64,000 bases of DNA, taken from Hirsutella rhossiliensis (lineage: Eukaryota; Ascomycota; Sordariomycetes; Hypocreales; Ophiocordycipitaceae). The stretch is from the NCBI RefSeq assembly GCF_020360975.1, contig NW_025408682.1, positions 1,532,501-1,596,500 of the forward strand, in the 5' to 3' direction. The notes under the pieces were generated by a model. It saw only the letters and a program-made list of their open reading frames with translations. It had not been told where the DNA came from and did not search any database. This document shows, in pieces, positions 32,906-45,718 of this stretch. The position numbers and the translations under genes are program-made. Each line of letters starts with the position of its first letter. Positions within the stretch are counted from its first letter, which is position 1.

Positions 32906-33695
32906 GCTATAGTTTAGGCCTATATAATAGTAGGTCTACTACGACGATAGTTCTATAGGCGTTAGACTAAGCGTACGAGCTTTATACTCGGCCTAAGAAG
33001 TCCTTACCTCTATCTTTATAAGAACTATATAATAGGTAGAGCGGGAGGAAGGCTAAGTAGCGGCTAATATAGTAGTCTATATAGTTAGCTTAGCGGATAT
33101 TAATAAGGCCCTTTAAATAAAAAAGCTAAAGTCGCCTTTTAAGCTATAATAGTAAATACTAAAGCGTATTTACGACCTCTTACTATTATTTAAGTCCTAG
33201 GAAGTAAATAAGCTTAACCTATATAAGCTAAGGGTAAACTATAAGATTATACTCTATATTAATAAGAAGGGGTAGGAACTACTTATACTATTTAAACTAC
33301 TATATAGTATATTATACGCGGAGCTATTAATATTAAAAAAGACGCTAAGGGACCTCTTAAATAAAGGTTTTATTTAAGTAAGTAGCTCTAAAGTTAGAGC
33401 GCTAGTCTTATTTATATATAAACTAAAGGGTAGGATATAGTTTTATTATAACTATAGGGCTTTAAACGTAATTATAAGGCTAGACCGCTACCCTTTACCC
33501 TTAATCTTAGATATACTTTATAACCTCTTAAAGGTAAAGTAATTTATAAAGCTAGATATAAAATAAGCGTTTTATAAGGTATAGATCTTAAAGGGTAATA
33601 AGTAAAAGATAGCGTTCTATATATACTATAGCTTATTTAAGTAGCTTATAATACTCTTTAGCCTCTTAAGAGCGCCCGCTACCTTTTAGTATTAT
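32906..33695 (+). pseudogene. pol: Gypsy A2 pol segment: start of reverse transcriptase
   Basis: Equal to A1 about 8442-9231: the protease-RT linker and the first RT blocks. It is broken by Gypsy C2 shortly before the YxDD site. Confidence 0.88.
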
Positions 33696-33700
33696 ATTAA
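33696..33700. repeat. Target-site duplication of Gypsy C2, left (ATTAA)
   Basis: Repeated at 41508-41512; single in A1 at 9232-9236. Confidence 0.93.
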
Positions 33701-33957
33701 TATAAGGGAATATATATTATAGTATAATTAGTTAAGTAGTAAAGATAGCTAAAGGTACTACGCTATATATATTATATTCTCCTTATTATAAGACTAAAGC
33801 TTATAAGAAAAAGGATTTCTCCTTTTTAGTTAAAGTAATAAGTAGTCTATAATATATAAGTAGAGTAAGTACGATTCCCTACTAATACCCTACCGATATA
33901 TTAGTACTATATACCTAAGTACTTTATTAGCCTATACCTCTTAGTAGCGCTCTTATA
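33701..33957 (-). repeat. 3' LTR of Gypsy C2 (low-coordinate end)
   Basis: 257 bp, pairs with 41251-41507. Inverted ends TATAAG and CTTATA. Confidence 0.93.
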
Positions 33958-34337
33958 ATTATCTCTCTTCCTATATAGACGTCTTAGCTATATCTTTAAT
34001 ATATATTACTTTCGCTATACTATATATATTTAGTTAAGAAAAGAGGTAGTTTTAGTTATATATTACGTATATATACCTATATAAGTATATATTAGTTTAT
34101 ACTTTATAATATTAATAGTTATTATACTAGCGGTTACCGCCGAGTAACCGTTATAGTATTGCTTATATATTAGCTACGTAACTATAATATAAAGAGCGTG
34201 CGTATATATCTCCTACTTCTTTTATTTTCTTTTCTTCTTTAACTCTCCTACTTATAATTACTATAGAGTTTTACGACTTTTTTTTTAATCCCTTATACCT
34301 TTTTATATTACTTTTTATTAACGATTTATTAATAATA

Positions 34338-35907
34338 ATACCTTTTACGCTAAAGAAGATAAAGAACTATAACGCTAACTTCCTACGCTATATATAGGAG
34401 TAGGTAGCGGCGGGTTCGCCCTTAAAGTATAAGCGATTAGCTTAGAAGTCTTATAGTAATATTAGTTCCCCCTTAGTAAAGAAAGCTAAGAAAGGTATAA
34501 GGGAATCCTAGTCCTAAGAGACTTTTAGTTTAGGACCTAATATTAGCGAGGGTCGTGCCCCTATTACCTTACTAAATACCCCGACTCCGACTACTAATAA
34601 GCCTACCTCTATAGGCTAGGAAACTTATAAGTCTATTACCCCCGTTAGCGATACTAATACTAGTAAGGAGATCGTGCTTAGGCGCTCTTAGGGAAGTGCC
34701 GATAACTTAGCTACTCTATCTTAATAGGGCGGCTCTAGCTAATAAGAGATTATCGCCTAAGCTACTCTTTAGAATAAATAGGCTAATATTAATAATAAGG
34801 CCTAGCTAAACGAGGGCTAAGACTATCTTAATACTTAGCTAAACGAGGGCTAAGATAATAATAATAGTAATAATAAAGATAGCCGCAATCTGACTCCTCT
34901 TACTAACGAACCTAAGAATAATAGCGCTAGAAATAAGGGCACCTAGGTAGCGGTATAAGGCGGTCGCGCTCCTATAAAAAAGCGTACCTAATCTAAGGCT
35001 ATAGCCTACTTAATTAAGGCCTAAAAGGTTATCCCTTATAAGCTCTAGTATATATATTATTTTAGGACGGTTATTAAAGAGTATAGTATAACCGAGCCTA
35101 AGCCTATTAAGGTACTCTTAATTAGCTATATTTTCTTAGGGGTTTCCTTAACGCGCTATAAGTAGTACTATAGATATACTATAACTTATAACTAAGTAAG
35201 TTTCCCTTTAACTTTAAATATTATAATTAATAAGCTAATCTTTCTTAAGGCTACTACTCTTATATCTAGTAACTAGGCCGATATAATTACTATTATTAAG
35301 TACCTACGCGAGCTTAATAAGCTAAAGACCGGTAATAAGGATACTAAAAACGATAGCTCGGACGCGGGCGTACTTATTTTTAAGGAAGGTAATTAGCGCT
35401 ATCTTACTATTACGGTATAGTATTTAGCCGAGGCTTTCGACGCCGCCGAGACGGCCTATTATAAGTCCTTTAGGACTATAGGTATATAGAAGTCTACTAT
35501 TATAAGTTTTATTAGACCTTTTTATTAGCGACCGCCTAATAATATACTAGGTTAAGCGTGCTAACTACTATATACTAATTAATAAGCGCTACGAGCTTAT
35601 TATTCGCCTTAACCCTACGCTCTTATTTAATATCGTTTATATAAGCCTAGAGTACTAAGCCTAGGAATCCTAGTTAAAACTTTACTTTATCGACGGCGAT
35701 ATAAGCTATACTTCGTAGTAATACGCCTTACTATTTATTAAGGCTAAGGTAAGTACTATATTAATAGAGATAGGTCTTAATATAGAGGATAAGGAAAGAG
35801 TAGAGGATAGGGTAGTTCTAGTATTTCTAAAGGTATTTAGTATAGTAAAGGGGGCGCCTTAGTTAGTTCCTACTACGCCGGTAAAAAAGAAGGGTAGTCG
35901 GAAGTAA
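34338..35907 (+). pseudogene. Opposite-strand accessory ORF of Gypsy C2 (about 520 codons), RIPped
   Basis: A long plus-strand frame in an element whose gag-pol is on the minus strand, between chromodomain and 3' LTR. It probably starts at the ATA at 34338 (ex-ATG, then PFTLKK) and ends at the TAA at 35905-35907 after KKKGSRK. Stops inside are nearly all TAG/TAA of the RIP type; one reading-frame change is needed near 35540, either an indel or a lost intron. The N-terminal 200 residues are Ser/Thr/Asn-rich and low complexity, with a doubled LNEGQD-like motif near 34805-34860. The C-terminal half is more globular, with Tyr, Leu and charged residues, and ends very basic. I do not recognise a domain. 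Confidence 0.68.
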
Positions 35908-36189
35908 TAAATAGGTCTTATCTTTCTTTTATTTAGTTATAACTATCTTTCTCTCCTTTATTATTAAGGTCTTAATAGAGTTATAGTTTAGTTTTATTTT
36001 CCTTAATAATATTTAATAGGTAGTATAAATAGTTTTCCCTTATTCTCTTATTTTACTATTTTATATATAGTTATAGGACGTTTAAGTATACTAATACGTT
36101 AATAAGTTAGTAGCGATTTAGTAGGGATTCGTTACCGATTTAATAGCGTCTCCTTACACTAGTAGGTTTCCCTACCTTACTTAGTCTTA

Positions 36190-39100
36190 TACCTTTTTTT
36201 CCCTATTAAGTAAGTAGTATATTCTTTAATAAGGTCTTAGCTATTTACTATATCTTTAGTATCGACCTATTAATTATACTTAGCTAGCTATCCTTTTTAT
36301 TTAATAAGGAAAAAGGTATCGCCCTTAGATCTCTTTTAGTCTTTAATCTCTTAGACTTCTTATTTACTTTTATTATCCTCTAAGTCTAGTATCGGTAGGG
36401 TTTCGCTATCTTTATAGGTGCCTTTACGCTCCTTCTATAGCTTTAAGAGACTAATATAGAAAACGTTATAGAGGTATAAGTACTTCTTAGGGAGTATAAG
36501 ATAATATACTTACTTTCTAATAGCTTATAAGACTTAAAACGGTCTAATATACTTAGGTAAGAGTTTTCTTTTTTTATCCTTAAGGTATAAGTTCTTTATC
36601 GATAATACTATAAGGTCTCTTACTTTTAGTATAAGCGGTTAGTACTTTAAATTATAGTATTTCGCTTACGATTTAATAGCCTTTCCTTAGTATTCTTTAA
36701 GCCTCTTTTATAGCTCTTATAGCCTAGTAACTCTTACTCTTACTTTAGGTACCCCCTTTTAAATAATATCGTCCTTAGTATTAATATAAAAGTTTAATTA
36801 ATAACCTATTAACGCTTTATTAGGTAATAACTTAGTTATTACGTTCTTTATATTATTATATATAAATTAAGTAATATATAAGAGTAACGCTTAGTTAGTT
36901 TATTCTAAGTTAATAAAGTATCTTAAGTAGTACTATATAGCTTAGTTTATTTATTTTATTTACTTATTAGTTTATAGGTAAAATACCGTTAATAGCCTAT
37001 ATTTTACTTATAAGATAAAATAAAGATCTAACTAGAACTTACTTATAAATAGGGACCCTCTATTTAAGATAATGCCTTTTAAAGGTCTATATACTAATTT
37101 AACTTAGTAATAAAATAATTCTATTAGCTTTAAAGCTATTATTATCTTAGAGATAAGAAAGAAAAGGTAATACTTAGTATATCGGTCTACGATTACTAAG
37201 ATCGTATTAACGTCTTATCTATTATACTATACTTTAAGTAGACCTATAGTAAAGTCTATTAATAATTCTTCCTATAGTTATATAGGATATAATAACGATT
37301 ATATAGTACTATAAGGGCGATGCCTCTTAGATACTATACCTTAATATACTAAGTATAACTAAATATATTTATTTATATCTTTTATTATTCTATCCTAGTA
37401 AAAGTTCCTTACTAGTAGTTCGCTAGTATATTAGGAGCTAAAGTATCTTACTAACGGATCGTTATAAAAGAGCTATATTAGCTCTTACTATAAGGCTGCC
37501 TTTAAAGGCACTATAATATAACCCTTATATAGTAGTAGTCTATCTAAGTATATTAACTAGAGACCCTTCCTTTTTAAGAAGTCTTTAGTCTCCTTTAGCC
37601 TACTAATCGCTATATTAACCGACTAAGTACGTTTTAGTAACTCTAGTAATAGTTCTAGAACTTTTACTATATAAACCTTTATATAGTAGGCCGCTTCTTT
37701 AGCGGTCTTCCTTAAGAGTAGCTATTTATAACTAGCTCTCTCTTTAGCTTAATCGGCTAATTATTTAGGTCTCGCGCCTAAATTATTATAGTTTCGCTAT
37801 AAATAAGCTTATATATTTTCCTTATATAAAGGCACTTTACTACGCTTATATTAACTTAAGGTTAAGTATCTCTTTACCTATATAAACGCCTTATTATTTC
37901 TCTATATAGATATAGTATTAATAGTAGCTAGCTTCGCTTATAGCTCTAGTAATAGTTCTATAAATAAGGGCTTCTTACCTTTATATCTAGGTATTCTTAA
38001 TAGTGCGTTTACTAGGTTTAATTTACTTATATAATACTTAATCGTAAAGTTAAATAGTACTAAATATATATACTATCTTACTTACTTCTTATTTAAGGAG
38101 GTCTAGTATATAAACGTTTAGAGGTTATAGTAGTCCGATAATACCTTTACTTTATACGCTGCCCCTTTAATATAATATCGCTAGTATTTAAATAACTTAA
38201 TAATAGTAAATAGTTCTTAGTTTAGAATACTATAATTAAGTTTAGCTTTAGTAAACTTCCTTAACTAAAATATAATCGGATAGTAACGTCCTTTATTATT
38301 AAGTTAAGAGATAATCCTTACTATCGCGAATTATAATATATCTATTTTAATATAAATATATCTTTCTAGATTATAATATTAAAGGAGTAGGGCTCCTTAA
38401 AATATATCCTTAAGAGCCTAAAACGCTGCCCTTTTAATAAGGTTTAGCTCTATACTCCTTAGCTTCTTCTTATTCTTACTCCCTTTTAGTAATATAGTTA
38501 GGGGCGCTATAACTCCTAAGTACCTATATATAAATTATTAGTAAAAATTATAGAACCTAAGGAAAACCTAAATATTATAGTAGGTTATAGGTTTAGGCTA
38601 TTAGGCTATTACCTCTACCTATTAAAGGTCTATTAATACCTTATTAATAGATAAAATAAACCTAAGGAACTTAACTAACTATTAATAAAAGATATACTTT
38701 AATAGTTTTATATAGAGCTCTATAGCCCTTAACCTTTTTATTACTTATTTTAAGTATTTAGTATATTCTTCTCTTATTTTAAAGTATATAAGGATATTAT
38801 TAAGGTAAACTATATAGATTATATTTATAAGCCCCATAAGTACTTAATAAATATAGCTTTAAAATATAGCTAGTACGTTAGTAAGTTTAAAGGGTATTAC
38901 TAGGTATTTAAAATATCTATAACGCGTTTAGAAAGCGGTCTTCTATTTATCTCCTTTTTAAATTCGAATATATTAGTATATATTTTATATATTAATCTTA
39001 GAAAAATACTTAGCTCCTTAATAGTAGTTAATAATCTTTAAAATAAGGGTAAAGGGTACCGATTCTTTTATATAACCTAGTTAAGTCCTTAGTAGTCTAT

Positions 39101-40040
39101 ATATAGCCGTAAGGTACTATCCTTTTTTAAAATAAAAAGGATAGGCGCCCTAGCTAGGTTCTTTAACTCCTAGATTATTTTCCTTCTTATCGCGTCTTAG
39201 ATCTAGTCGCGTAATACTTAGAGTTCCCTTTACGATAAAAGGTAAATCGGTTTATAAGGGGGTTTTATATTAAGGATTAAATTAATTAAGTAATCCGTTC
39301 TTTTTCTAGCTAGTAGTAAGTCGGATTTATTAGCCGAGAAAGTATCTTTAAACTAATAGAGAGTTAGTAGGATTTTAGCCTATTCTTCCTATAAAATCCC
39401 TTTATCTTTATCTTTATTTAGTAGCGGGATTAGCTTAGGATTAAGCGCTATTATATATACCCTTACTTCGATCTTATATTCTTAAAGGAATCTATAAGGG
39501 TTCTATAGGGTTTCGCTACTTAGTTAATACTTAAACTACTACTATCGTTTTTATAGAATAATATAAATACGTTTATCCTTTAAAGTAGTAACTAATAAAA
39601 AGATTAGTACCCGATCGTTTAGCTTTAACTTATTAGTACTAATATAGAAATAAGTAATTATCTTTTTAGTACCTCTTATATCTATTATTTAAAGTAATAC
39701 TAACTATACTTTATACTCCCTTACCTTATTATTATTAAGCCTTAATAACTTAGGGTATAATAGCGCTACTTATAGTAATCCTTACTATTAAGTAAAGTAT
39801 ATATCTATAAGGTTAATAGTATTATAAGTATCTAAGTATATAGGGACTTAAATAGGGTTTCGCCCTAATATTATTATAGGAGTTTTAAGTAACTATCCTA
39901 TAAGTATTAAGTTTACTAAGGGAAAGGCATTTACCTTAATATCTTACCTTTTCCTTATTTTATAGTATTAAGTCTAAGAGTCTTTACTAAGGTTTCTACC
40001 TTTAAAGAATTAGTATATTCTATAGATAGGTATCCTAGCT
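36190..40040 (-). pseudogene. pol: Gypsy C2 pol with chromodomain, RIPped
   Basis: On the minus strand: protease region about 39900-39650; reverse transcriptase about 39170-38560 with GAP-x-LF, LR-x-DY and RYPLPL blocks, and active site YLNN (ex-YLDD) at 38796-38807; RNase H about 38500-38100; integrase about 37650-36850; then an integrase C-terminal block PKYI-x-PF...NVFYISLL near 36560-36430; and a chromodomain at about 36370-36200 (LIK-x-KG). These are chromovirus signatures. Both active-site Asp codons were changed to Asn by TG to TA. Confidence 0.87.
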
Positions 40041-41250
40041 TATTATATTAGAAATATATAATGCCCGATTAAGTAAAAGATCCTCTTCCTTAATAACGTC
40101 CCTTAGTTTAGCCCTTAGTAGGTATATCGCTAGCTTACTAGTTATCGGTCGAATTAATAGTATTTCCTTAATAATTTAGCCTAGCTTATTAGCCTCTTTA
40201 ATTCCTTCCCTTATATATGCTACCTTAAGGTATAATACTATTTCTATTCTTAGTTCCTTTAAGGGTAGAAGTAGTATTAATATATTACTTCTTATTAGTA
40301 GTAGTATCTTAATATCGTTAGGCGACTTATATAAGCTCTTTCTATTAATAGGTATAAATAGGTATTAAGTAAAGGTTAATTTAGTCTTAAAGTTATAGCT
40401 TTAGCTTAGCGAAAAATATAAGAGCACGCGCCTTTTTTAATAGGCGTTTAAAATTCCTCTCTAAGGAGTTAAAGTATAAGCTAAACTCTAAGGGGGAATA
40501 GCTTTCTCGTTAGCGAGCCTCCTTTAATTATATCGCTAATAGTATCTCCTTATTTATAGTATCCTTAATTAAAATAAGTATCTATTCTTTAAAGTATACC
40601 TAATCTATACTATATTTAGTTTAGTCGATTAGCGTTTATTCTTTAAGGTATTAGCGCTATCTTGCTTTATAGTCGCTATATATATAATCTACCGCGTAGA
40701 AGATCTTTATTTTATCGCGATAAAAACGTCTAGGCGCTGCCTTAAAAGCGTCCTTTAAATCGTAAGTCTAGTCTAAACGTTTCTATATATTAATAGGTTA
40801 AGATAATTAAGCGATGTTTTTAATCTTAACCTCGCTACCGCGACTACTATCCGATTTAAAGGAGTAGGACTATTAACGCTTCCCTAAATAGATAGCGATA
40901 GCACTAGCGCGTTTAGTAATTTCCTCCTTTAATTATATAACGCGATCTTATAGGCGTTTCGTCTCTTCTAGCTCCTTAACGCGCGCTTATAAGGCTATAA
41001 GCCTTTCCTTATAAAACGGTTATCTTACGCTTATAGGTAGCGATATCTTCGATATAGTTATAACGCTATTTATAGTAGGGGTCTATTCTAAGGATATATC
41101 TTCCTATTTTTTATCTCTTAAGTAGATACTTAATATATATAACGAAGAGGCCTTAACTAGTTAACTACTATATCGCGCTATAGGAGCGTTATATAGTCTT
41201 CTCTAAGTAGCTATCTTTACTAAGTAACTAAAAAGGGAAGCTTTAGAAAT
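40041..41250 (-). pseudogene. gag: Gypsy C2 gag region, RIPped
   Basis: By position between the 5' LTR and protease on the minus strand. A Cys/His-type knuckle is expected near its end (about 40030-40070) but its ligands are degraded. Charged, coiled-coil-like composition around 40950-41020. The start is not placed. Called mainly by location. Confidence 0.55.
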
Positions 41251-41507
41251 TATAAGGGAATATATATTACGGTATAATTAGTTAGGTAATAGAGATACTT
41301 ATAGGTACTACGCTATATATATTATATTCTCCTTATTATAAGACTAAAGCTTACGAAAAGAAGGATTTCTTTTCTTTAGTTAGAGTAATAAGTAGTCTAT
41401 AATATATAAGCGGAGTAAGTATAATTCCTTACTAATACCCTATTAATATATTAGTACTATATACCTAAGTACTTTATTAGCTTATACCTCCTAGTAGCGT
41501 TCTTATA
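41251..41507 (-). repeat. 5' LTR of Gypsy C2 (high-coordinate end)
   Basis: 257 bp, followed by ATTAA at 41508-41512. Confidence 0.93.
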
Positions 41508-41512
41508 ATTAA

Positions 41513-44200
41513 TAATATACTTTAGGACTTCCTTAATAAGTTTACTTTTATATATATAGATAATATCCTTATTTATATAAGCGGCTCTTATAAAGACTAT
41601 ATATAGAAAGTATAAAGGGTCTTAGAGCGCCTTTAACTTTATAGGCTCTACCTTAACCTAAATAAGTATAAATTTAAGGTTAAGAGGGTTAAATACCTAG
41701 GCTTTATTATCTATATAAGTATAGGTATATAAGCGGATCTTATAAAGATCTAAGTAATCTAAGACTAAGCGGCCTTACCTATATAAATAGGTATATAGAG
41801 CTTCCTTAAGTTTATAAACTATTATAAGATATTTATTAAAGGCTTCTTTTATATTATAATACCCTTAAATAAGATTACTAAGAAGTAGACCGCTTTTTAT
41901 TAAGGGCCTATATAAAAAGGAGCGTTTTATACGCTTAAGGATCTATTCTTATAAGCCTTAGTACTACTTTAATAAGACTTTAACTAGTTTATATTAATTA
42001 AAGTAAACTATAGCGGCTAAGTACTTAAAGGAACGCTCTCTTAAAAGGTAAACGGGTAAAAGTAACTAATAGCGTTCTACTCTTATAAGCTAACCTTAGT
42101 AGAGCGGAATTACGCTATTTATAATAAAGAGATTTTAGCGATTATTAGCTACCTTAAGTAATAATAAGTAAAGCTTTAAAGCTATAAGAGCTTTAAGGTT
42201 CTTATAGACTATAGGAACCTTAAGTACTTTATAACCTAATAGTACCTCTTAGAGTAGTAAGCTTACTAGGTAGAGTATCTCTTATACTTTAACTTCTCGA
42301 TTAAGTACCGCCTTAAGCGGGACTCTATAGTCCTAGACGCGCTTTCTTAAAGGGATTAAGACCGGCTAATAAGAGCGGATATCGAGGCCTAGGATCTATA
42401 GCTTATCCTATAAAAGGCGCTATAAACTTATATAGGAGCTTCCTTAGTAGAGGAAGGCGCGGTACTAGTAAACGAGCTTTCCCTTATACCTTTATTACTA
42501 AATAAGCTTCCCCCCGCGCTTTTACCTTAGTTTAGCGAGGAGGGATAAACTAGCTTAAGGGCGCGTATAGTAAGAGTATTTTAAGATAAGGCCCTTTAAC
42601 GCTTATAAGATAGGATAGCGGCTCTAGACTATACTTATAAAGGTATACGCCGCGCTATAAAGTCTAGCGCTTAACGCTTAGATCTAAAGCTAAAGCTAAA
42701 GGTATAGGTAGCCGATTATTATATCGACCTATAGGGGTATCTATACTAATAAAGGAGACTATAAGTACCGGGCGTACTATATACTATAGAAGCTAAAGAG
42801 AAAGATAGACTACTAAAGCTAAATAAATAAAATAAGCTTTAAAGAAAGCTAGTCTAGCTTATTTATAACTCTAGCGTTATAAGTTACCTAGGTAGGTAAG
42901 GTATAGTAATAGGCCTTATAAGGGACTTTTACTAGCCCCTCTTATAATACTATATTTATTACTTCTTTTATAACTATAATATCTATAGCTATATAAAGAT
43001 TTAAAGGGTATATCTTAAGGGGCTACTTAAGTAGCTTTTAGTACTAAACTAGTTCTATATATATATATAAATAGACTTTATAATAGACCTCTTACTTATA
43101 AAAGGTAGTAACCGCTATATATAAGTAATTAAGGACTAACTTAGTAAATTAATAGTATTAAAGCTAATACTATTTATAGATATAGAAGCTTATATAAAGC
43201 GCTTTTTTTAGTACTAGGCTTACTTATATAGCTAGCTAGCCTTTATTATAAGTAATAAAGGGTTAAACTAAACTAGCTACTTTTAATAGTACTTATACTA
43301 GCTACTTTAGATTATATAGCTACTTAATATAGCTTATTACTTATAGACTAATAAGGGACTTAAGAGGGTTAACTAAGAAGTATAAGTATACTTATAAGTA
43401 GTTATAGCCTATAACTAAGTAAACTAAGACCGCTAGCTCCTTACTACCTAGCTCGCGCTAAATAGTAAGCTATAAACCTTTATTAAAATAGCCCCTTTCT
43501 TAATAATATATAGCTTTAAGCCGCCCTCCTTAATCTTATTTACTATTAATATAGTAGCGGAGTAATATAGTAGTACGTTATTAAAAAGCCGCGCCTTTAT
43601 ATTTATTTAAAAGCTATAAGAAACTATAAAATACTATTATCCGCGATAGCCGCTATAATATAAGATTAAGAGCGGTAGACTAATAAGACTAAGGCGCTAG
43701 TAGATAGGTTTATAGTAAGAGATAAGGTATAGCTCGACCTTTATAACTATAGGTTAGTATAATTAAAGAAGAAGCTAAACTAACTATATATAAAGTTTAT
43801 AGTATAAAAGGTTATTAGCTTATAAGTAGTTAAGCTTAATAGTCTCTTAATAAAGGTTTATAATAATATTAACGTTAACCTCCTTTACTAAGCCTCCTTT
43901 AACCTACTACTTAAATAAGAAATAGTAGACGCTTAACCGCCTATAATTAAGGTAAAGGGGGATAACGAATTTAAGGTTAAGGAGATATAGGCTATATATT
44001 AAAGGAAGGTAAGCTAAGGGAAACGCTAAAAGGTTCTTATTAAGTAGCGCGGGTACCTCGACCTTATATAAGAACCTATATATAAGTTTATAGGAGCTAT
44101 AGCCCTTAATAAGTTTAAGGCTTTATAAAAGCTAGTAAATAAGAATAATAAACTAATAAACTATTAATAGTAGCTTAAGCTAGGACTATAAAATAAGTAA
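41513..44200 (+). pseudogene. pol: Gypsy A2 pol, second part: RT core to chromodomain, RIPped
   Basis: Continues A1 homology from 9237 onwards. The RT active site at 41553-41564 reads YIDN, the same RIP outcome as in A1. RNase H is about 41990-42340, integrase about 42850-43600 and the chromodomain about 43950-44130. Stops mostly TAG/TAA. Confidence 0.88.
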
Positions 44201-44280
44201 AGTAGAGTAAGTAATTATAGTAATATAGGCGTAATAGTATAAGTAAAGATAAAAATAGCGTTTATTTTAAAGTAGAGCCC

Positions 44281-45213
44281 TTAAACTTCCTAAGCTTATT
44301 CTTTATTATTACCTTTACCTTTATTATTATTATTATTATTATCCTCGTTAGCCTCTTTCTTTTCTTAGGTAGCGGCGGCGGCGCTCTTTAGCGCGCTAAG
44401 TTAGCCCTTTAGGCCTATAAGCTAGTTAGTAGCGGCGGCGGCTCTAAGGGTAGAGGGGCGGCGGCTAGCTCTAGTAGCGGCGGTAGGGATAGTAGTAGCG
44501 GCGGCGGCGGGCACGGCTAAAGAGACCGCCGATAAAGCGATAGAAGCGGTATCCCTAGTACTAAGAGAGTTAGTAGCGGAGGTAAGAGAGTAAAGGGGGA
44601 AGAACCTACTTAGGAATAAGCCCTTAGTGCTCTAGGGCGCGGAGGTTATAGTAGGCGGCTATAGCGGCGGTAAGACGCTTCTTAGTAGCCCCTTATACCT
44701 ACCTATATACGCTAGACTTTTAAGATAACGCCGTAGCGAGTAAGATAAGAGGCGCCGCTTTATAGGCGCGGCTAGTATATATATACTAGTAATAACTACC
44801 GCCGCGGCGGCGCCTAACTTAGTTAGCGTAAAGGAGCTCCTATAATATATAATATATATAGGGGGCTATATAAGCGGCTTTAGCTTAGACCTAGCGCTTA
44901 TACTTTAAGAGGTTAATAAAAGATATTTATTATACTTATTTAACTATAGACATATAAAGGTAGTAGAGATAGAGGTAAGGGCTAAGGGGCTAGGCGTTAT
45001 AGGTAGTAGTAAGGATAGTATTATTACCTTAAAGGGCGATATAAGGGTACCTAGTATAGTAGAGGTAGTAGCGGCGGCGGTAAGCGCGGTAGTAAGAGCG
45101 CGGGTAGGAGTAATAGTAGTAGCGGAGCCGTCGTTAGCTATACTTAGCACGGCGTTAATAAATAACTTTATACGCTCTAAGAAGGAGGAGGTAAGGGAGG
45201 GGAAGGTAGATAT
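44281..45213 (-). pseudogene. Opposite-strand accessory ORF of Gypsy A2 (311 codons), RIPped
   Basis: Counterpart of 11985-12911. It runs from an ATA (ex-ATG) at 45213 to the TAA at 44281-44283, 933 nt, two codons longer than in A1 yet still in frame, so length changes are in-frame. Its first 90 codons are free of stops, which is why an apparently intact frame of 110 codons shows here; that frame starts at an ATG inside the neighbouring solo LTR and is a chance fusion. Same layout as A1: Ser/Thr/Ala-rich N-terminus, Ala runs, Asn/Lys tail. Confidence 0.7.
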
Positions 45214-45232
45214 ATCTATCGTAGAAGTTAGT

Positions 45233-45237
45233 ATTAT
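45233..45237. repeat. Target-site duplication of the B solo LTR, left (ATTAT)
   Basis: Repeated at 45714-45718. Deleting the LTR and one ATTAT restores a sequence colinear with A1 12925-12946. Confidence 0.93.
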
Positions 45238-45713
45238 TCTCGCGAAGAGAGATGCGAGAAGTGTATAAAAATGCACGAAGGTGAAATTAGAAGTAAGGGG
45301 TCAGACAGGCAGGGCAGAGGGATTTGATTCTTACGGGGGCAGCAATAAAGGTAGGGGAGTGATTGTTATATTGCCTTAATTCTTCTTCTTTCCTCTATCT
45401 AACGCCCCTCTTTATACCCGTCTAGCATCTCAATTAATAAAGAAGATCCTGCTTAAAGAAGCTACTAATGTCCTTTTAACTACCGAGCTTTTTGCCGGTT
45501 TTCCCCCTCCTTTCTAGCCGTTGCCGGCATATCCGTCTTATCTCTCGCCACCTCTATAGGAAGCCATCGCCACTTCTGCTTCCCCTCTTGCCCCCACCCT
45601 CCTCTCTACACCTCCTTTTAGCTCCTTCCTTAAAACCTGTTTTTTAGCTTCCTAGGTCCCTCGTGCTAAGGGATATCTCCGAGAACTGCGAAATCAGGCC
45701 ACGCTTCGCGACA
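45238..45713 (-). mobile_element. Un-RIPped solo LTR of Copia B
   Basis: 476 bp with normal CA and TG content in the middle of RIPped A2. In element orientation (minus) it runs TGTCGCGAAG...CTTCGCGAGA, flanked by ATTAT. It is homologous end to end with the RIPped B LTRs at 14012-14484, 21124-21600 and 46732-47197, so it shows the ancestral LTR. It arose by LTR-LTR recombination of a Copia B insertion that came after A2 had been RIPped. It lies just upstream of the start of the A2 accessory frame. Confidence 0.93.
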
Positions 45714-45718
45714 ATTAT

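Larger units (their letters stand above)
33701..41507 (-). mobile_element. Gypsy C copy 2 (C2), complete 7.8-kb chromovirus inside A2
   Basis: 257-bp LTRs at 33701-33957 and 41251-41507, both TATAAGGG...CTTATA, with an exact ATTAA duplication. On the minus strand the order is 5' LTR (41251-41507), gag, protease, RT, RNase H, integrase, chromodomain, then about 2 kb that is coding on the plus strand, then a purine tract (GGAAGAGAGATAAT read on the minus strand) and the 3' LTR. RIPped throughout. Confidence 0.93.

Noticed and set aside
44944..45276. Intact minus-strand frame of 110 codons
   Set aside because: Its ATG lies inside the young B solo LTR and it runs on into the RIPped accessory frame of A2. 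It is a chance fusion, not a gene, although its second part reflects the real ancient frame.
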